Shown here: positions 1 through 10,020 of the stretch, piece by piece
Layout: every line of letters starts with the position of its first letter
Numbering within the stretch: the first letter of the stretch is position 1
NCBI GenBank assembly: GCA_022925895.1
Contig: JAKSYS010000740.1
Coordinates: forward strand, 1-28,885
Direction: 5' to 3'
Source: Fragilaria crotonensis
Lineage: Eukaryota > Bacillariophyta > Fragilariophyceae > Fragilariales > Fragilariaceae
DNA: 28,885 nucleotides
The notes under the pieces: model-generated
Database searches by the model: none
The model's input: only the letters and a program-made list of their open reading frames with translations
Told to the model about the DNA's origin: nothing
Position numbers and translations under genes: made by a program

Positions 1-1
1 C

Positions 2-29
<28 letters not shown>
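2..29 (-). repeat. Oligo-T tail of element A (28 A on the plus strand)
   Basis: A homopolymer of 28 A on the plus strand is the 3' terminus of element A seen from the other strand, so the coding strand ends AGG(T)28. It follows the same terminal sequence seen in element C. The outer flank is only one base (C at position 1), so a target-site duplication cannot be tested. Confidence 0.85.
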
Positions 30-32
<3 letters not shown>

Positions 33-142
33 CAAATCTAAGTTAACGTGCTGCCGCTTTCGTGGTATAAAAGGTCGACTCGCACGACCAGATATGATCC
101 GAGTGGGACCACGTCCAGTATCAGTAATTCGCTGTACGGTAT
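30..142 (-). other. 3' UTR of element A
   Basis: Noncoding tail between the likely ORF2 stop (143-145) and the oligo-T. Positions 46-57 hold a 12-mer identical to 18276-18287 in element C, at the same distance (17 nt) from the tail, so this is a conserved 3' end. GGTCG at 73-77 can pair with CGACC at 85-89 around a 7-nt loop. Such 3' structures are often what the element's own RT recognises; that role is inferred here. Confidence 0.6.
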
Positions 143-838
143 TTACCGCACGGGTTCAAAATAAGACCGTATCGATCTCACCCTGCTATCGCTTTCTCCT
201 TTGCTCGTTTTGCGCTTTCTTTGAAAATTGGTACATTCACCGTTAGCCAATTCCGAGTTACCCATAGTGGCTTATGCATATGTTCGTGTTCTTCACGAAG
301 TAATAGTTCGCGGACTCTCGGTTCATATTGAGACGCTTGCCATATACTTCTCGCAGCTGCGCTGAAATCTCTCGCCGCATGGCACGGTCTGCTGCGTCGC
401 TCCCGTGTAACTCTTCGTTCCTTATCTTCCATAGCTTTTGCCATTCCTTCCATATCAAACAAATCAGTTTAGTTTGCCATCGGTGACCGCTGCGCCTGTC
501 CTGTGTGCCTCGTTGGGACCGCAACCTTGCATAATGGTCGTCTTGAATCCGGCTCCATTCCGCACTGAACCTCCTGTTGATCGTTTGGCGCCAACCGATC
601 GAATTTTGCTGGGTGATCAACGCTCGAACATCAGTGGAAAAGAAAATTGGCGATGCTTGAAACTCGACTTCCTCATTTGTGACCATCCAGTCTCTTATTG
701 TTTCGTTCCATAAATTGCGAAGTAATGGATTTGTTTCTTCTTTAGCGTGGAACTCATCAATGATGTGATGAAAACTGTCCCTCCAATTCTGACGACTTGC
801 GGCCGTACACTTAAGGATATGGTCCCTGGTTTCCGGCA
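143..838 (-). pseudogene. Element A ORF2, C-terminal domain
   Basis: Continuation of A's ORF2 after the zinc finger, split between the frame at 857-258 and the frame at 462-178. It contains the block QQNSIGW, RFSAEW and DDHY, then W-x-x-W with RNEELHGSD. Matching blocks occur in B (near 8720-8520) and C (near 18830-18620), and a weaker one in D (28140-28360). The frame ending at 178 stops after KAIAG. Shifting one base gives a tail that ends SIRSYFEPVR with a stop at 143-145, matching the C-termini of B and C, so the 178 stop is most likely a frameshift artefact. The domain's function is unknown; its position after the zinc finger suggests nucleic-acid or host-factor binding. Confidence 0.7.
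158..181 (-). other. PIP-box-like C-terminal motif, element A
   Basis: Read in the frame that ends at 143-145, these codons give VRSIRSYF. This matches the PCNA-interacting pattern at positions 4, 7 and 8 (I, Y, F), but position 1 is V rather than Q. The same register occurs in B, C and D. Confidence 0.5.
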
Positions 839-1830
839 TGTTCCACAACCTGGGCACATTCGTGTTCTGCTTTCTTGCTTGTTTAAGCGTTCAAGAGTGG
901 GTAAGCACTCGTGTACCAGTTTTGTGATGTGTATCCGTTTCTTTATCATCTGTTTCATCGCCTTTCCATGCGCCCGCCAGTTAATCGTAGCCATAGTTGC
1001 TTCGGTGTACCCATACTTGGCTTGAATGTATTCTCGCAATGGTCCTATTGTCGCCCGGTGTCGGATATCTTGCGCATACTTCGAAGTTTTTGTTCCCTCT
1101 GGATAAACAAGAAATGCTCCTGTATTCGGTGTCATGAGTGCATATGGATGTGCGCGTCCATATTGATCTTGATACCTCCCCGCTAAATCATCAGCGTCGA
1201 CGTTTAACTGCGCCCGTAGAGTAAGTCTATTGTACGCCTTCTTCTTGTCCTGGTGGCCTTTAACATAGACCAGTTTGACTCCTGGCATATGTGTAAGAGC
1301 ATATCGGATTTCAACGAGTAAATCCCATTCAGGTATCAAAGGATCAAGGGGTGAGATTCCGAAGTGCAGTCGGGGATGCCGCAGGGCCCCGTCCCGATCT
1401 CGTCCGAATATTGTGTCAAGCATGCTTTGACTATCTGTCCCGATTGTACCGTCCCATGGTTCAATCATGTTTGTATATTCAGACAGCCTCAACAAAAATC
1501 GCAGAATTGACAGCATGCCACTGCATTCTGCTCGGTAGGAGTCCACGTATCCCCTGATGGTCCCATTCCCGTCGCTACTCGTTCGCCTTGGGATGTGCTA
1601 ATCATCCATCCGAATGATCCGTCGGTGCCATACTTCTCGGAACCATCGCTCCCGGCTTCAAATCCTTGGTGTAACTCTAAACATGCTGTATACGGATCCA
1701 CAAATAAGTCTGTATGCCGCAGGAGATCGACCTCCCATGCATCAAGCTGTTGAACGTAGTCGTCAAACGTAGCCACTGGTAACGGTCGCGGTTGGATACC
1801 CGAGACAGCTTGTTGATTATTTCCCATCGA
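807..1830 (-). pseudogene. Element A ORF2, RNase H, AHGKA domain and zinc finger
   Basis: RNase H type 1, which would degrade the RNA strand of the RNA:cDNA hybrid. Catalytic signatures in order are GSDGS near 1645 (first Asp), YRAE near 1530 (Glu), GTDSQS near 1430 (Asp) and GHQD followed by LNVDAD near 1200 (fourth acidic region). A 1-nt deletion plus a lost codon, judged against C, shifts frame near 1545 between the first and second motifs. Downstream lies INWRAHGKA, KLVHECLPT, then a CX2CX8HX3C zinc finger at 807-856 that is itself cut by a frameshift near 837: the CPGC half is in one frame and the DHILKC half in another. The equivalent fingers in B and C are intact, which confirms the reading. 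Confidence 0.82.
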
Positions 1831-2436
1831 TGCATTCTTCCTGCCTGCTGAATTTCCACGGGTACTGCCATATTCGGAATCTCCCTCTTCGATATTGAGA
1901 TTGCTTTCTCTATACATTCGTTGAGTGTCTTCAAGCTTCCGACATTTGACATATTCCCTCCCATTCGTCGCACGTATAATGTCGATCTGTAGACGTAAGC
2001 AGGGTAAGATATCCGACTTTCTGTGGTAGTTAGTAACCAAGGCCCCAAGGGTTGGACCAATGTGCCGTCGGGATAGCTCCATAGCGCATTTGCTTTTTTC
2101 CATAATTTCCATGATACTGCAGATGGTAACTCTTGATGCACCTTCATCCACCTCGGACGATTGCTGAACAGTGATTCTTGACCCGTGAGTTTTGCTTGAT
2201 CTAACTGCGTTCCCTCTGTCGTCGCCAAATCCGATATTGTCAGCGCTCCCAGGTATAATCGACAATAATTGATTCGCCTGATTTCATTATCGCTGAATCG
2301 ACCTGATGCTAATATCCGATCCATAATGAATTCATCGTGACGTCGCTCTAGTGGTGCAACACCCGTGTAGTCCAACTGTATTCCTGCTTTGATAAAGGCC
2401 AAATATCCACGCAGGGAACTTAACCATTTGGATTCC
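1800..2436 (-). pseudogene. Element A ORF2, RT thumb/connection
   Basis: Frame 2402-1677 continues the RT protein towards RNase H. Its start is joined to the RT frame by a frameshift near 2436: KWLSSLRGYLAFI matches KWLKSLRTFLASI in B. The block INYCRLYLGALTISDL matches LNYCRLYLKATTVSDL in B and IYLQVNTLADMTDVS in D. WKLWKKANALWSYPDG matches WRLWKKANGLWSHPDG in B. A further frame change near 1800 leads into RNase H. It probably acts as thumb and spacer between the RT and RNase H active sites; no enzymatic motif is visible. Confidence 0.7.
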
Positions 2437-4290
2437 AGATGCGGAGATTATCGTACACATTTTCCATCAACGGTAGTGAGGTCCCAACACAGTATTGTGC
2501 CCAAGCTACGGCACATCGGAGTAGCCTTCCTGCTGTTGTCTTGTTGCGCCAATGCCTCAAGAATAATTGAACTTGTCCGATACCTTGTTGGTCATACAAT
2601 CTCCTGAAATTAGCGCCGCCGTATTCCAATGGACCGTATATGATAGCTCGTTTTGTGTTCCGATTATATCCACATTTCGCAATGATGATTGACATCGCTT
2701 TCCGTTGAATATTGTTTAATTGAGCTGCCGTGAAGTGTGAATTTGCGAGGGGATAACCGATACTTGGTAAGTAGCACGCGTAATAGAACGTCCATGCTTC
2801 TTCTGGGGTCAATGAACATTGATACAAAAATTCGACCGAATTATCGCTCTTGGATTTCAGTTGTCGATATTGTTCGCGCTGTGTGCCCGCCGGATCTTTG
2901 TAGTGACCCAAGGTTTTGTGTGATGCATATGGAGACAAGTACGTGAGTTCTTGATCGATTCCTGATGCGGGATCTTTTACGCGGACTCCTTTGAACTGAG
3001 ACGAATCCGTCATTAGGATAGGGGCTCCTGTTACCGTGAATTGCCAAGCCATAACGTGATACGAGCACTTCGATGGTTCTAATGCTCCTCCAGAAATCCC
3101 AAGCAGTTCCGCCCAGAGTTGTGCGTTATTTTCCAACTGGGTGATAATCTGATGGCGTGCATTTTCCGTTTCCTCATGATCGAACAGGTTGGTTTGCCCG
3201 TTTGAGTCATCGACGAAGCCGACCATACCGAGTTCCACTGTTTCTGATGTACTTGGATTTTTGTAAGTTGCCTTTGCTGCTTTCTGGTCATAGCAATCGT
3301 AAAGTAGACTCGACAAGAAACACCATATAGCAGGAGAATTACCACTTCCTTGTCCTGTTCCGTATATTGGGTGAGTATTGCTATGCGTGTAGCTCTCTTC
3401 TGCTAATCCCATTTCGGTTCTGATGTGATATCTTGCGTGCTTTAGCGTCCGCGCGTTTGACGCTGTCACTGAAGGGGGCACTCCAAATGTCTGACTTGCA
3501 ACCATTGCCAAGTTTGGAACAATCCGGTCGTAGCACGAGGCTGCATCGTAATTCGTCTGCACCAATGTTTTTCTTGTTAAGCGGGAAATCTCAAACTGAA
3601 GTTCTTCGATGAATACTGGGTCTATTGCATTCCGATGAGGTCGCGATCCATATTGGCCATCGTTTAGAAGTGATAGACTCTCTGCGTGATACAATGCTGA
3701 TCGCCATTTTAATCCCATCGCTAGATTGTAATCTGCTTCATACAGATGGATAACTCTGGTACGATGGATCCGAATGTTCCCTGGTTCTTTGAACAGTATA
3801 CTATTTGCCACTTTCTGCCACCGGCGATAGGAGTATCCTCGAGTCAGGGCGTAGTTTATCAAGTGCAAATGAAGTTGGAACAAATCGGACTGCATTTTGT
3901 CAAGTTCTTCCCGATTGGCTTTGTGTTCTTCATCTTCATCTTCTGGAATGTTGGAATATTGATGCTTTGCTATCAATGCTTTGTAATGCCCGAGATGTAA
4001 TCCTGATGGTGAGGTCGCAGTGGATTCTCGCCATACTTGTAGTTTACTCTTCATCTCGCCCTCGGTTATGGAGGCCATGTGTTCCATTGTCGCTATTTCT
4101 GCTGATTGTTTCAAATGATCTAACAACAGTCGAAGATTGCTTTGCATTTCCGGATCGTGTTGGTAAGTTCCTGTTAGTAGTTGTTTCGCTGCCGAACGCT
4201 GGCCTGTGAATCCAAGGTCTGTACTCAACGGTGGAACAGTGAACGGAGTCCTTGCGCTTGTCCGAAATGCTTCTGATTCCGTGTCCGAAG
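2420..4290 (-). pseudogene. Element A ORF2, reverse transcriptase domain
   Basis: The longest open stretch is 4228-2420 (602 aa counted from an internal Met). It shows TATSPSGLHLGHYKAL (residues 71-86), RVIHLYEADYN (158-168), motif A NYDAASCYD (catalytic Asp 228), motif B GTGQGSGNSPAIW (290-302), motif C GFVDD (Asp 340 and 341) and SGGALEPSK. These are the elements of a non-LTR reverse transcriptase that primes cDNA synthesis from nicked target DNA. The true frame extends upstream of the Met to about 4290, where it joins the linker frame through a frameshift. All catalytic Asp residues are present, so the core is intact although the full protein is not. Confidence 0.9.
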
Positions 4291-5215
4291 ATGATGCAAA
4301 ACTTGAGTTGGGATATCAATCTGTTGCCACGAGGTGCACTCTTTGGATCCATCGTCAAATCTGTCGGTATTTCGATACGTGTAACGCCTTGTCGCTCATG
4401 AGTCAGTCGTAATCGTCGCAACTTTGAGAAGAGTTGGTTGAGGGCTTCCGCTTTTTGTAGATGTCGCAACCTTGTAGCTTGATCCTGATCACTTGCAACC
4501 GCCGATGCTGTCAATTCGTCGATCTTTTTTCTTCTTTCGCTTGCCCTTACTTCGTAACTGGATTTGACCAATTCTTGAACTTGGCGTTTCAATTCTTTGA
4601 GTAATTCTTTACACGCTTGTGTGGTTCTGGGCATCTCTTCGGATGGAAAAACGTCCTGCCACTCGTGCTGTATGACCTCCCAATTATCCAATCGTGTCCT
4701 CGCCATTGATAAGCACTTATTCACCACTTGAACTTTTTTCCTAGCTTGTGCTAAGTCGACTGACCAGAATGGTTTGTCGAAGTGAGGAATGGTTTGTTCA
4801 GCTGCAAGGCTCGCCGCTTCTACATCTTTATCGAGTCTTTCTGCAAATCGATGTCTATTCCCTGGCAATTCTAAGCGTTTCATCCTGTCGAAGACGTTAT
4901 GTGCATCCAGATACTTGTGTTTTGCTTTGATGTATGCCGTCACCTGTTTCAGATTGTTTGCCTTCAACACTCGTGGCTCGTATTTTGATAATGGTTGAAT
5001 CTGAATTCCGAACAACTTGTCTGTCGAAAGATCCACAAAATACGTTCGATGGTCCGTTTGGTATCTTGCGTTGAATGCTTCATACCCTGCTTTTTCCACT
5101 GCATTAATTACATGCGGGGTGGCGAGGGCGTAATCCAAACATCTCTGGCCGCGGGCGTAAGTTGCTGGAAGTCTGCCTCCGTGCCGGTGCTTCATTACAT
5201 CAATTAAGCCAATGT
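4290..5215 (-). pseudogene. Element A ORF2, EEP C-terminus and helical linker
   Basis: Frame 5195-4044 (383 aa). The first part finishes the endonuclease: ATYARGQRCLDYALAT carries the late Asp, and TDHRTYFVDL carries the Asp-His pair. Then follows a lysine/arginine-rich, mostly helical linker to the RT. AERLDKDVEAASLAAEQ closely matches AERLDRDVLAASLAAEK in B, as strong as the match in catalytic blocks. The frame is lost near 4330; the last part of this reading frame is out of register. It is joined to the upstream EEP frame by a 1-nt deletion in an A-run near 5215. The linker's function is unknown; RNA or template binding is a guess. Confidence 0.75.
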
Positions 5216-6308
5216 CGTCTACTATTTTTGCATGGAGTCTTGTTCGTCTCCGATTTGCTCATTGAAGTCGCCGACCAAGAGAATTTCATGACGTTCGCTG
5301 CGACATTGCTGAAGAAACCGTTTCAAATCTCGCCGAAAAGCCTCTCTGGGGGCGATCACCGGATCTTGTTCTTGGATGAGAAAACTTTGTTGTTGAGATG
5401 CCGCTGTCATCAAACCTTTGCCTGGACTATCTGTAACGACTTGATAAGCTGAGATTACTGTAAATATAACACCTGCTCTTCCCTGAAATGTTTGACTTGT
5501 CCATCGACCCCATTTGTCTTGTGATGTAGACTTGATTCTGCCTGTAGCGTTTCCCATTGTCATCATGAATGTGCCGCCTGGTTTATATAAATTCTTGAAG
5601 ACGACGGGGGTGTTTGCGAAGTTAATCCGTGACCGTTGCCAGTACTTACGTGTAGTATCGAATACTATACTTCGAACTGGTGATTGCATGGAGTCGAGGT
5701 TGTGTTCTTGTCCGCACGCTATGTCCGCCTGTACTTCTTGTAAAGTTGTGCAATATGTATCGAATTGTCCTCCTCTGCGATCCAGTGTAAATCCGTTGAC
5801 GTTTGCCGAATAAACTCTGAGTATTCCGTCTCCTTTATTTTCCATTTCATCGCCCCATATATGATTATTTCGTTGATTCGTTGTCGACAATTGTATCTCT
5901 CTGTTAACCCGAGTCGTTCCTGTGTCGTCTATAGTTTGCGTGAAAATCTTCCTCCATTCTGTCTGTGCGATATTCAGACGGTCCATAGGCGTTACAGAAT
6001 GCGTCCTGTGAACATTTCTATCATGAGCCTGCCTGATATACGATCCTGGATTACTATTAATCATTGTGGTTGTCGTGTGCCTCTGTATCCATGAATGTTT
6101 CCGATGTCGAGGACTTGTTGCTGCTCTCAATGCCAGAGCCTTGCTTATTGAAGTCATTCTCTCCTGAGTCCGACTTGTTGTCTTGTTCGCCTTCTTTATT
6201 CTTGGCGATTCCATTGTTTTGTTTATTGATTTGCGCTGAGCTCGATTTATCATTCCATAGGCCATCTTGGTGGTCGATCATCTGGGCTGCTAACTTTGTT
6301 GGTGTCAT
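5216..6308 (-). pseudogene. Element A ORF2 N-terminus and EEP endonuclease
   Basis: ORF2 probably starts at ATG 6306-6308, which overlaps the ORF1 stop; the first 80 codons are polar and low in complexity. A frame change near 6060-6100 leads into 6265-5222. There the APE-like endonuclease shows NVNGF (catalytic Asn region, near 5803), GQEHNLD (catalytic Glu), YKPGGTF, ISAYQ and LLVGDFNE (Asp and Asn). The final LDY and DHR motifs lie in the next frame. This enzyme would nick target DNA to prime reverse transcription. All expected active-site residues are visible, spread over three frames. Confidence 0.82.
6305..6308 (-). promoter_or_regulatory. ATGA stop-start overlap, ORF1/ORF2 of element A
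   Basis: The TGA stop of ORF1 (6305-6307) overlaps an ATG (6306-6308) that opens the ORF2 frame reading MTPTK. A second in-frame ATG lies two codons upstream. The same ATGA junction occurs in B and D, which suggests coupled termination and reinitiation. Confidence 0.65.
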
Positions 6309-8107
6309 ACACATTCTTTGGTCTTCATTTTCGACTCTCGATTCTGACGTTTTCTCGGTGTTGCTTTGTTATCCCATCTTTTAGCTCCTTCGATGTGATT
6401 GCTTTGTACCTTTTTTATATCATCGTCATCTGGCTCGTCGATTTGTGTTGCTCTTCTTTTGGATGCATTAGACGACATCTGTGCCATCATCATTTGACTA
6501 AACATTGTTGTCATGTCATGAGTAAAGACTCTGAACTGTTCTTGCAAGGCCTGCGATACCTGACTTTGTACTTTTTCTTCGATAGTTGCTTGGTCTTGTG
6601 CTTGCTTGCCTTCAATCATGGCTAACCTCTCTCGTAACGCAGCAACCTCGTCTCTACTTTTAGCGAGTTCCTGTTGTAGGAGTTTGTGTTGTTCCGACTC
6701 GACTGTGGAAGTCTGCTCGCTTGATGAGTAAGTTTGTGATCCACGGACTTTATCTGCCCACGATGCTTTACCGACGTATGATGAATTAGCTTGGCTGCCT
6801 CCTAGTGTAGATTCGTCTGTAACGCTCTGTTGTTCCTTGCGATATATGAATGTAGGTGGACTTTCGTTTGAGATATTCGAGCCGATTGACATTGCAGTAT
6901 TAATACTGATTGTCAAATAAGAATGATCGCCTTGCGAGATGCCATCGGATTCAATCGGCGATACTGCTGGAGGTCCAGGGTATCGATCTGCCGAAACTTT
7001 AGCATCTGGTTCGACGTGTTCTTCGTACCACTTTGGAATCGCCTCTTTCAATACTTCCCGTACCTGATGATAGTTCTTTTGATGGACTAATACTTTGTAT
7101 TTTCCATCCTCATTCACGGATCGACACGGTAATAGCGAAATGACACCCGATGTAGCGATGATGCGTTCGGAAAGGTAGTGCATTGCATCTTGTCCAATGT
7201 GATTCAACACGATAACGTAGTTTGTTGCTAACGTTCGAGTTTGTGCTTTGATGAAACGCTCGAATGCATCCGGGTGACGAGATCTCATTTGAAAGGGTAC
7301 AAAGGTTCCGCTTTCTTTGTATGCTTCTTTCAATTGTTTGCTAAGCTCGTCTCGATCTGCTCTCAAAGTTTCCACTGCGTACGCTTTGGTTCTGACGATG
7401 CGTCCTTTCGCTGTTTTGATCTTTGGGGAACAATACACCAATCTAAATTTGGGGATCTTCATCCGCGGTAACGCCTGACGTAGGGTATTGGTGAACTTGG
7501 TTGTCGCTTGGTCAATGTCATAGAACTGTGGGTCGAGACCATAGATAAAACCGAGTTGTGTCGTTTCCCAGTCCGTTTCGCTCCAACGATGTTCGTTCAC
7601 GTAGAAATTATGTTCTTTCATCAACTTGAAGATTGAATTGGTTGCCTTTAGTTCGCTCAAGGAAACCACCGAACGGATTCGATGAACGATATAAGTCGAA
7701 ACGCTTTTGTGGTCCTGACTGTTGTTGGTGTACGTAGTATTCTTGTGCTGGCGAGTGTGACGATCGAAATGGAGATGAAACTGCTGGACATGCATCTCGG
7801 GATCAATACGAAGTGGCTCGATCTTACTGACTTGGCGATTTCGATTATCGAAGAACTGAATCTTATCGCTACCGAAGGCCATAATAGCTTCATGCATCCA
7901 ATTTGCATGAAGGATTGCTGGATGAATGTTGTCGTTGTTTTGAGATGGAACAAAACGAAATCTAAGCGTTATTTCGACGCTAGACTTGACAGTTGACTTT
8001 GAACTTTCTCCACGGTTAGGTGTAACTACGGTATCGTCGTCATCGCATGGAAGATCGCTTGTTGCTTGAAGGCGTCCGGTGGCATGATGAACGGAAGGGT
8101 CCATCAT
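6305..8107 (-). CDS. Element A ORF1 protein
   Basis: Open frame of 600 aa with an MM start and an in-frame TGA 13 codons upstream of it. The central domain (about residues 45-370) aligns loosely with ORF1 of B and D. Its best match is near its end, where KYKVLVHQKNYHQVREVLKE parallels AYLLVPSQYFQKVQQEW in B. Residues 468-541 look like a coiled coil rich in Gln, Glu and Leu. The tail is acidic then basic (DEPDDDDIKK, then PRKRQNRESKMK). KASWADKVRG lies before the coil. No CCHC zinc knuckle or recognisable RRM is seen. By position it should be the RNA-binding, particle-forming ORF1p, but this is inference. It lacks the N-terminal block of B and D. It is the only unbroken complete-looking ORF in this element. 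Confidence 0.82.
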   Translation of the reverse strand: MMDPSVHHATGRLQATSDLPCDDDDTVVTPNRGESSKSTVKSSVEITLRFRFVPSQNNDNIHPAILHANWMHEAIMAFGSDKIQFFDNRNRQVSKIEPLRIDPEMHVQQFHLHFDRHTRQHKNTTYTNNSQDHKSVSTYIVHRIRSVVSLSELKATNSIFKLMKEHNFYVNEHRWSETDWETTQLGFIYGLDPQFYDIDQATTKFTNTLRQALPRMKIPKFRLVYCSPKIKTAKGRIVRTKAYAVETLRADRDELSKQLKEAYKESGTFVPFQMRSRHPDAFERFIKAQTRTLATNYVIVLNHIGQDAMHYLSERIIATSGVISLLPCRSVNEDGKYKVLVHQKNYHQVREVLKEAIPKWYEEHVEPDAKVSADRYPGPPAVSPIESDGISQGDHSYLTISINTAMSIGSNISNESPPTFIYRKEQQSVTDESTLGGSQANSSYVGKASWADKVRGSQTYSSSEQTSTVESEQHKLLQQELAKSRDEVAALRERLAMIEGKQAQDQATIEEKVQSQVSQALQEQFRVFTHDMTTMFSQMMMAQMSSNASKRRATQIDEPDDDDIKKVQSNHIEGAKRWDNKATPRKRQNRESKMKTKECV

Positions 8108-8152
8108 CGTCGTTGAAGCGCAGGTACCAAGACCTACTCAAGATTCACGTAG

Positions 8153-8249
8153 AAAAACCTAGTGGGCTTACTATTTTCTCCTAAGTGAAAATTCTACCAG
8201 TACCGTATACCAGTAGAGGCTAACCCCGAATCCCGCTTGGTGTTGATCA
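8153..8249 (-). other. 3' UTR and short T tail of element B
   Basis: Noncoding stretch from the ORF2 stop to the AGG(T)5 end. It contains the direct repeat TACCAGTA twice (plus strand, near 8195-8215), with no strong hairpin. Element A begins immediately beyond the T tail, so A and B are arranged head to tail. Confidence 0.55.
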
Positions 8250-9240
8250 TTACTTCTTCGGCGCAAAATAGTGTTGGAGAGACTTCACACCCTGGATTGC
8301 CCTAGCTTTTGCCCGTTTGATACTTTGCTTGGCCAATGGGCCATACACTGCTATCCAGTTTTTGTTGTATGTCACTGATTTTTCGAAATGCTCGGTGATG
8401 TCCCGACACAGGAGTTTCTGCACGCTCGGTTCCATTTGATTGCGAACGTCATAAATGTCCACTAACATTCTTTCGACTTCGCGACGCTCCGCCTGTGCTT
8501 TAGCTTGGGCATCCGCGCCGTGTAACGATTTGTTGCGAACCTCCCAGAGGAGAAACCATTGATTCCACACCGTGCTAATAATGGCGGTCTGCCATCTTAG
8601 CCCGGTTTGCCGTTTGGTATCCGTCAAATGCGCTTGCCGTGCATAATATTCATCCTGCAACGAGCTCCATTCGCTACTAAACCGTCCCAGAAACAGATGT
8701 TCCCACCCAATAGCATTTTGTTGAAACACCAGACGTCGAATCGCCGATGTTGCCGTGGTCGGAGCTTGGAGTTGGTACGGAGTCCCGTCGTCGCTGGAAT
8801 ACTGGAGCCATTCGCAAAGGGCCTGAAGTAATAAAGCTTTAAGGCTAGGCATCGTACGAAGATCAGTGCACTGCTTCTCGACTGTCTGGATCATGGCCGT
8901 TCGCCACTTTGTATGAGGGGCTGAAGGACACCGGAGGATATGCTGCCAATATTCCGGGTCTCGTTGGCAACTTGGGCATCGATTCCGACGAGGATCATTG
9001 CGATGGATTCTAGCATTCGTCGGAAGAAGACCATGAACCAATTTCACTAAATGTGTCCGTTTGTTGAGATGCCGATGCATGGCTTTTCCATGTGCATTCC
9101 AATTTATAACAGACATCGTTTGTGCCGTCCACGCGTACCGCTCGCGCATATGTTCTTCTAACGCCGGTGCTGTTGCTTGATAACGAATGGCCGCATCATA
9201 ATGTGCCGTGATGGTACCTGTAGGGAACTCCGTGGACTCC
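8250..9240 (-). CDS. Element B ORF2, AHGKA domain, zinc finger and C-terminal domain
   Basis: Open frame 9323-8250 (357 aa), of which the first 30 residues are out of register with the upstream RNase H frame. It is the cleanest copy of this region in the window. It shows INWNAHGKAMH (residues 73-83), KLVHGLLPT (94-102) and a zinc finger with C116, C119, H128 and C132 (CX2CX8HX3C). Then come QQNAIGW, RFSSEW, QDEYYAR, W-x-x-W and VRNKSLHGAD. The C-terminus is QGVKSLQHYFAPKK. A zinc finger after RNase H is common in non-LTR elements and probably binds target DNA or element RNA. The last domain is not one I can name; a role beyond cofactor recruitment would be a guess. Confidence 0.82.
8271..8288 (-). 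other. PIP-box-like C-terminal motif, element B
   Basis: Codons within the last 15 residues of ORF2 give SLQHYF, with L, Y and F at PIP positions 4, 7 and 8 and Q two residues before position 1. Four residues (APKK) follow to the stop. Confidence 0.5.
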
Positions 9241-10020
9241 TGCCCATTCGCTGAGTAGCACCTCGGGTTGAAAGGACCCAAAGTCGCGCTGGTATCTCGA
9301 CGCTTGGCCGTCTGCATCGACATTTAGCTGGGCTAATAATGGAAGGCGAGAATATGGAGTATCGCGGTCTTGGTGGCCTTTCACATGTTGAAGGTGGATC
9401 TCTGGCATCTCCGTAAGTAGAATTTGAATGCCTCGGATAACATCCCATTCAGGGATGAGCGGATCTAGGGGAACGGTACAAACTGACCTCCTGACATCGT
9501 GACTCAGGCCCGTTGGATGTCCTGACGCATCGCGTGATTGTTTCTGAAGCACCGTATCAATGAGACTTTGACTGTCGGTCGCCAAGGTTCCGAACCACTT
9601 GCCATGTTTTCCTGTAAATTCTGCGAGTCGTCTCAAGAAACATAGAAGAGATAAAAGGCCATAACTTTCCGATCGATACGCATGGGGAGAAGCGCTACGG
9701 GCAGGTCCCATACCGTATGCGCACCGTTCACCAATATCTGTACTCATTGTCCATCCAAAGGAACCCTGAATTTGATGCCAATCGGATCCGTCGCTAACCC
9801 CACGGACTCCATGTTCGAGAGCGACCGCGACTGAAAACGGATCGGCTTCCAGTTCCACGTGCTGCAGCAATTCCATTTCCCAATTAGGAAGCGAGGCAAT
9901 GAATTGAGCAAAAGTACCCGCGCATGGTGGAGTATTGACTTCCAAGATATAACTGTGCTGCACGATGGTCCATAAACCTGGGGAGGATTGTAACGCGAAA
10001 ATGGGGACTGCTAGAGATGG
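9240..10020 (-). pseudogene. Element B ORF2, RNase H domain
   Basis: Frame 10218-9196, of which about the first 65 codons are out of register with the RT frame. RNase H type 1 motifs are GVSDGSDW (Asp 143), YRSE (Glu), LATDSQS (Asp) and HVKGHQD followed by LNVDAD. All four acidic positions are kept in one continuous frame, unlike A and C. It would remove RNA from the first cDNA strand. It is joined by frameshifts near 10020 to the RT frame and near 9240 to the C-terminal frame. The upstream block TFAQFIASLPNWEMELLQH corresponds to TFDDYVQQLDAWEVDLLRH in A. Confidence 0.85.

Larger units (their letters stand above)
2..8152 (-). mobile_element. Non-LTR retrotransposon A (degenerate, near full length)
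   Basis: Bicistronic LINE-type element read on the minus strand: ORF1 (8107-6305), then ORF2 (from 6308 down to about 143), a 3' UTR and an oligo-T tail on the coding strand. ORF2 carries EEP endonuclease, linker, RT, connection, RNase H, zinc finger and C-terminal domain in that order. I count at least seven frameshifts in ORF2, so the copy is probably inactive, or the assembly has uncorrected indels. Its ORF1 lacks the N-terminal domain present in B and D, so it is either a different subfamily or 5' truncated at about 8152, where it abuts the 3' end of B. The RT block is of the type I associate with the diatom Ambal group; that clade name is from memory and tentative. Confidence 0.9.

Noticed and set aside
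2-29. Poly(A) tail of a plus-strand processed gene ending at the window start
   Set aside because: The adjacent coding sequence is on the minus strand and the same 3' end with a shorter tract recurs at 18250, so it is the T tail of element A.
3746-4209. Plus-strand ORFs antisense to the RT of A
   Set aside because: They are shadows of the well-supported minus-strand RT and linker frames and show no motif.
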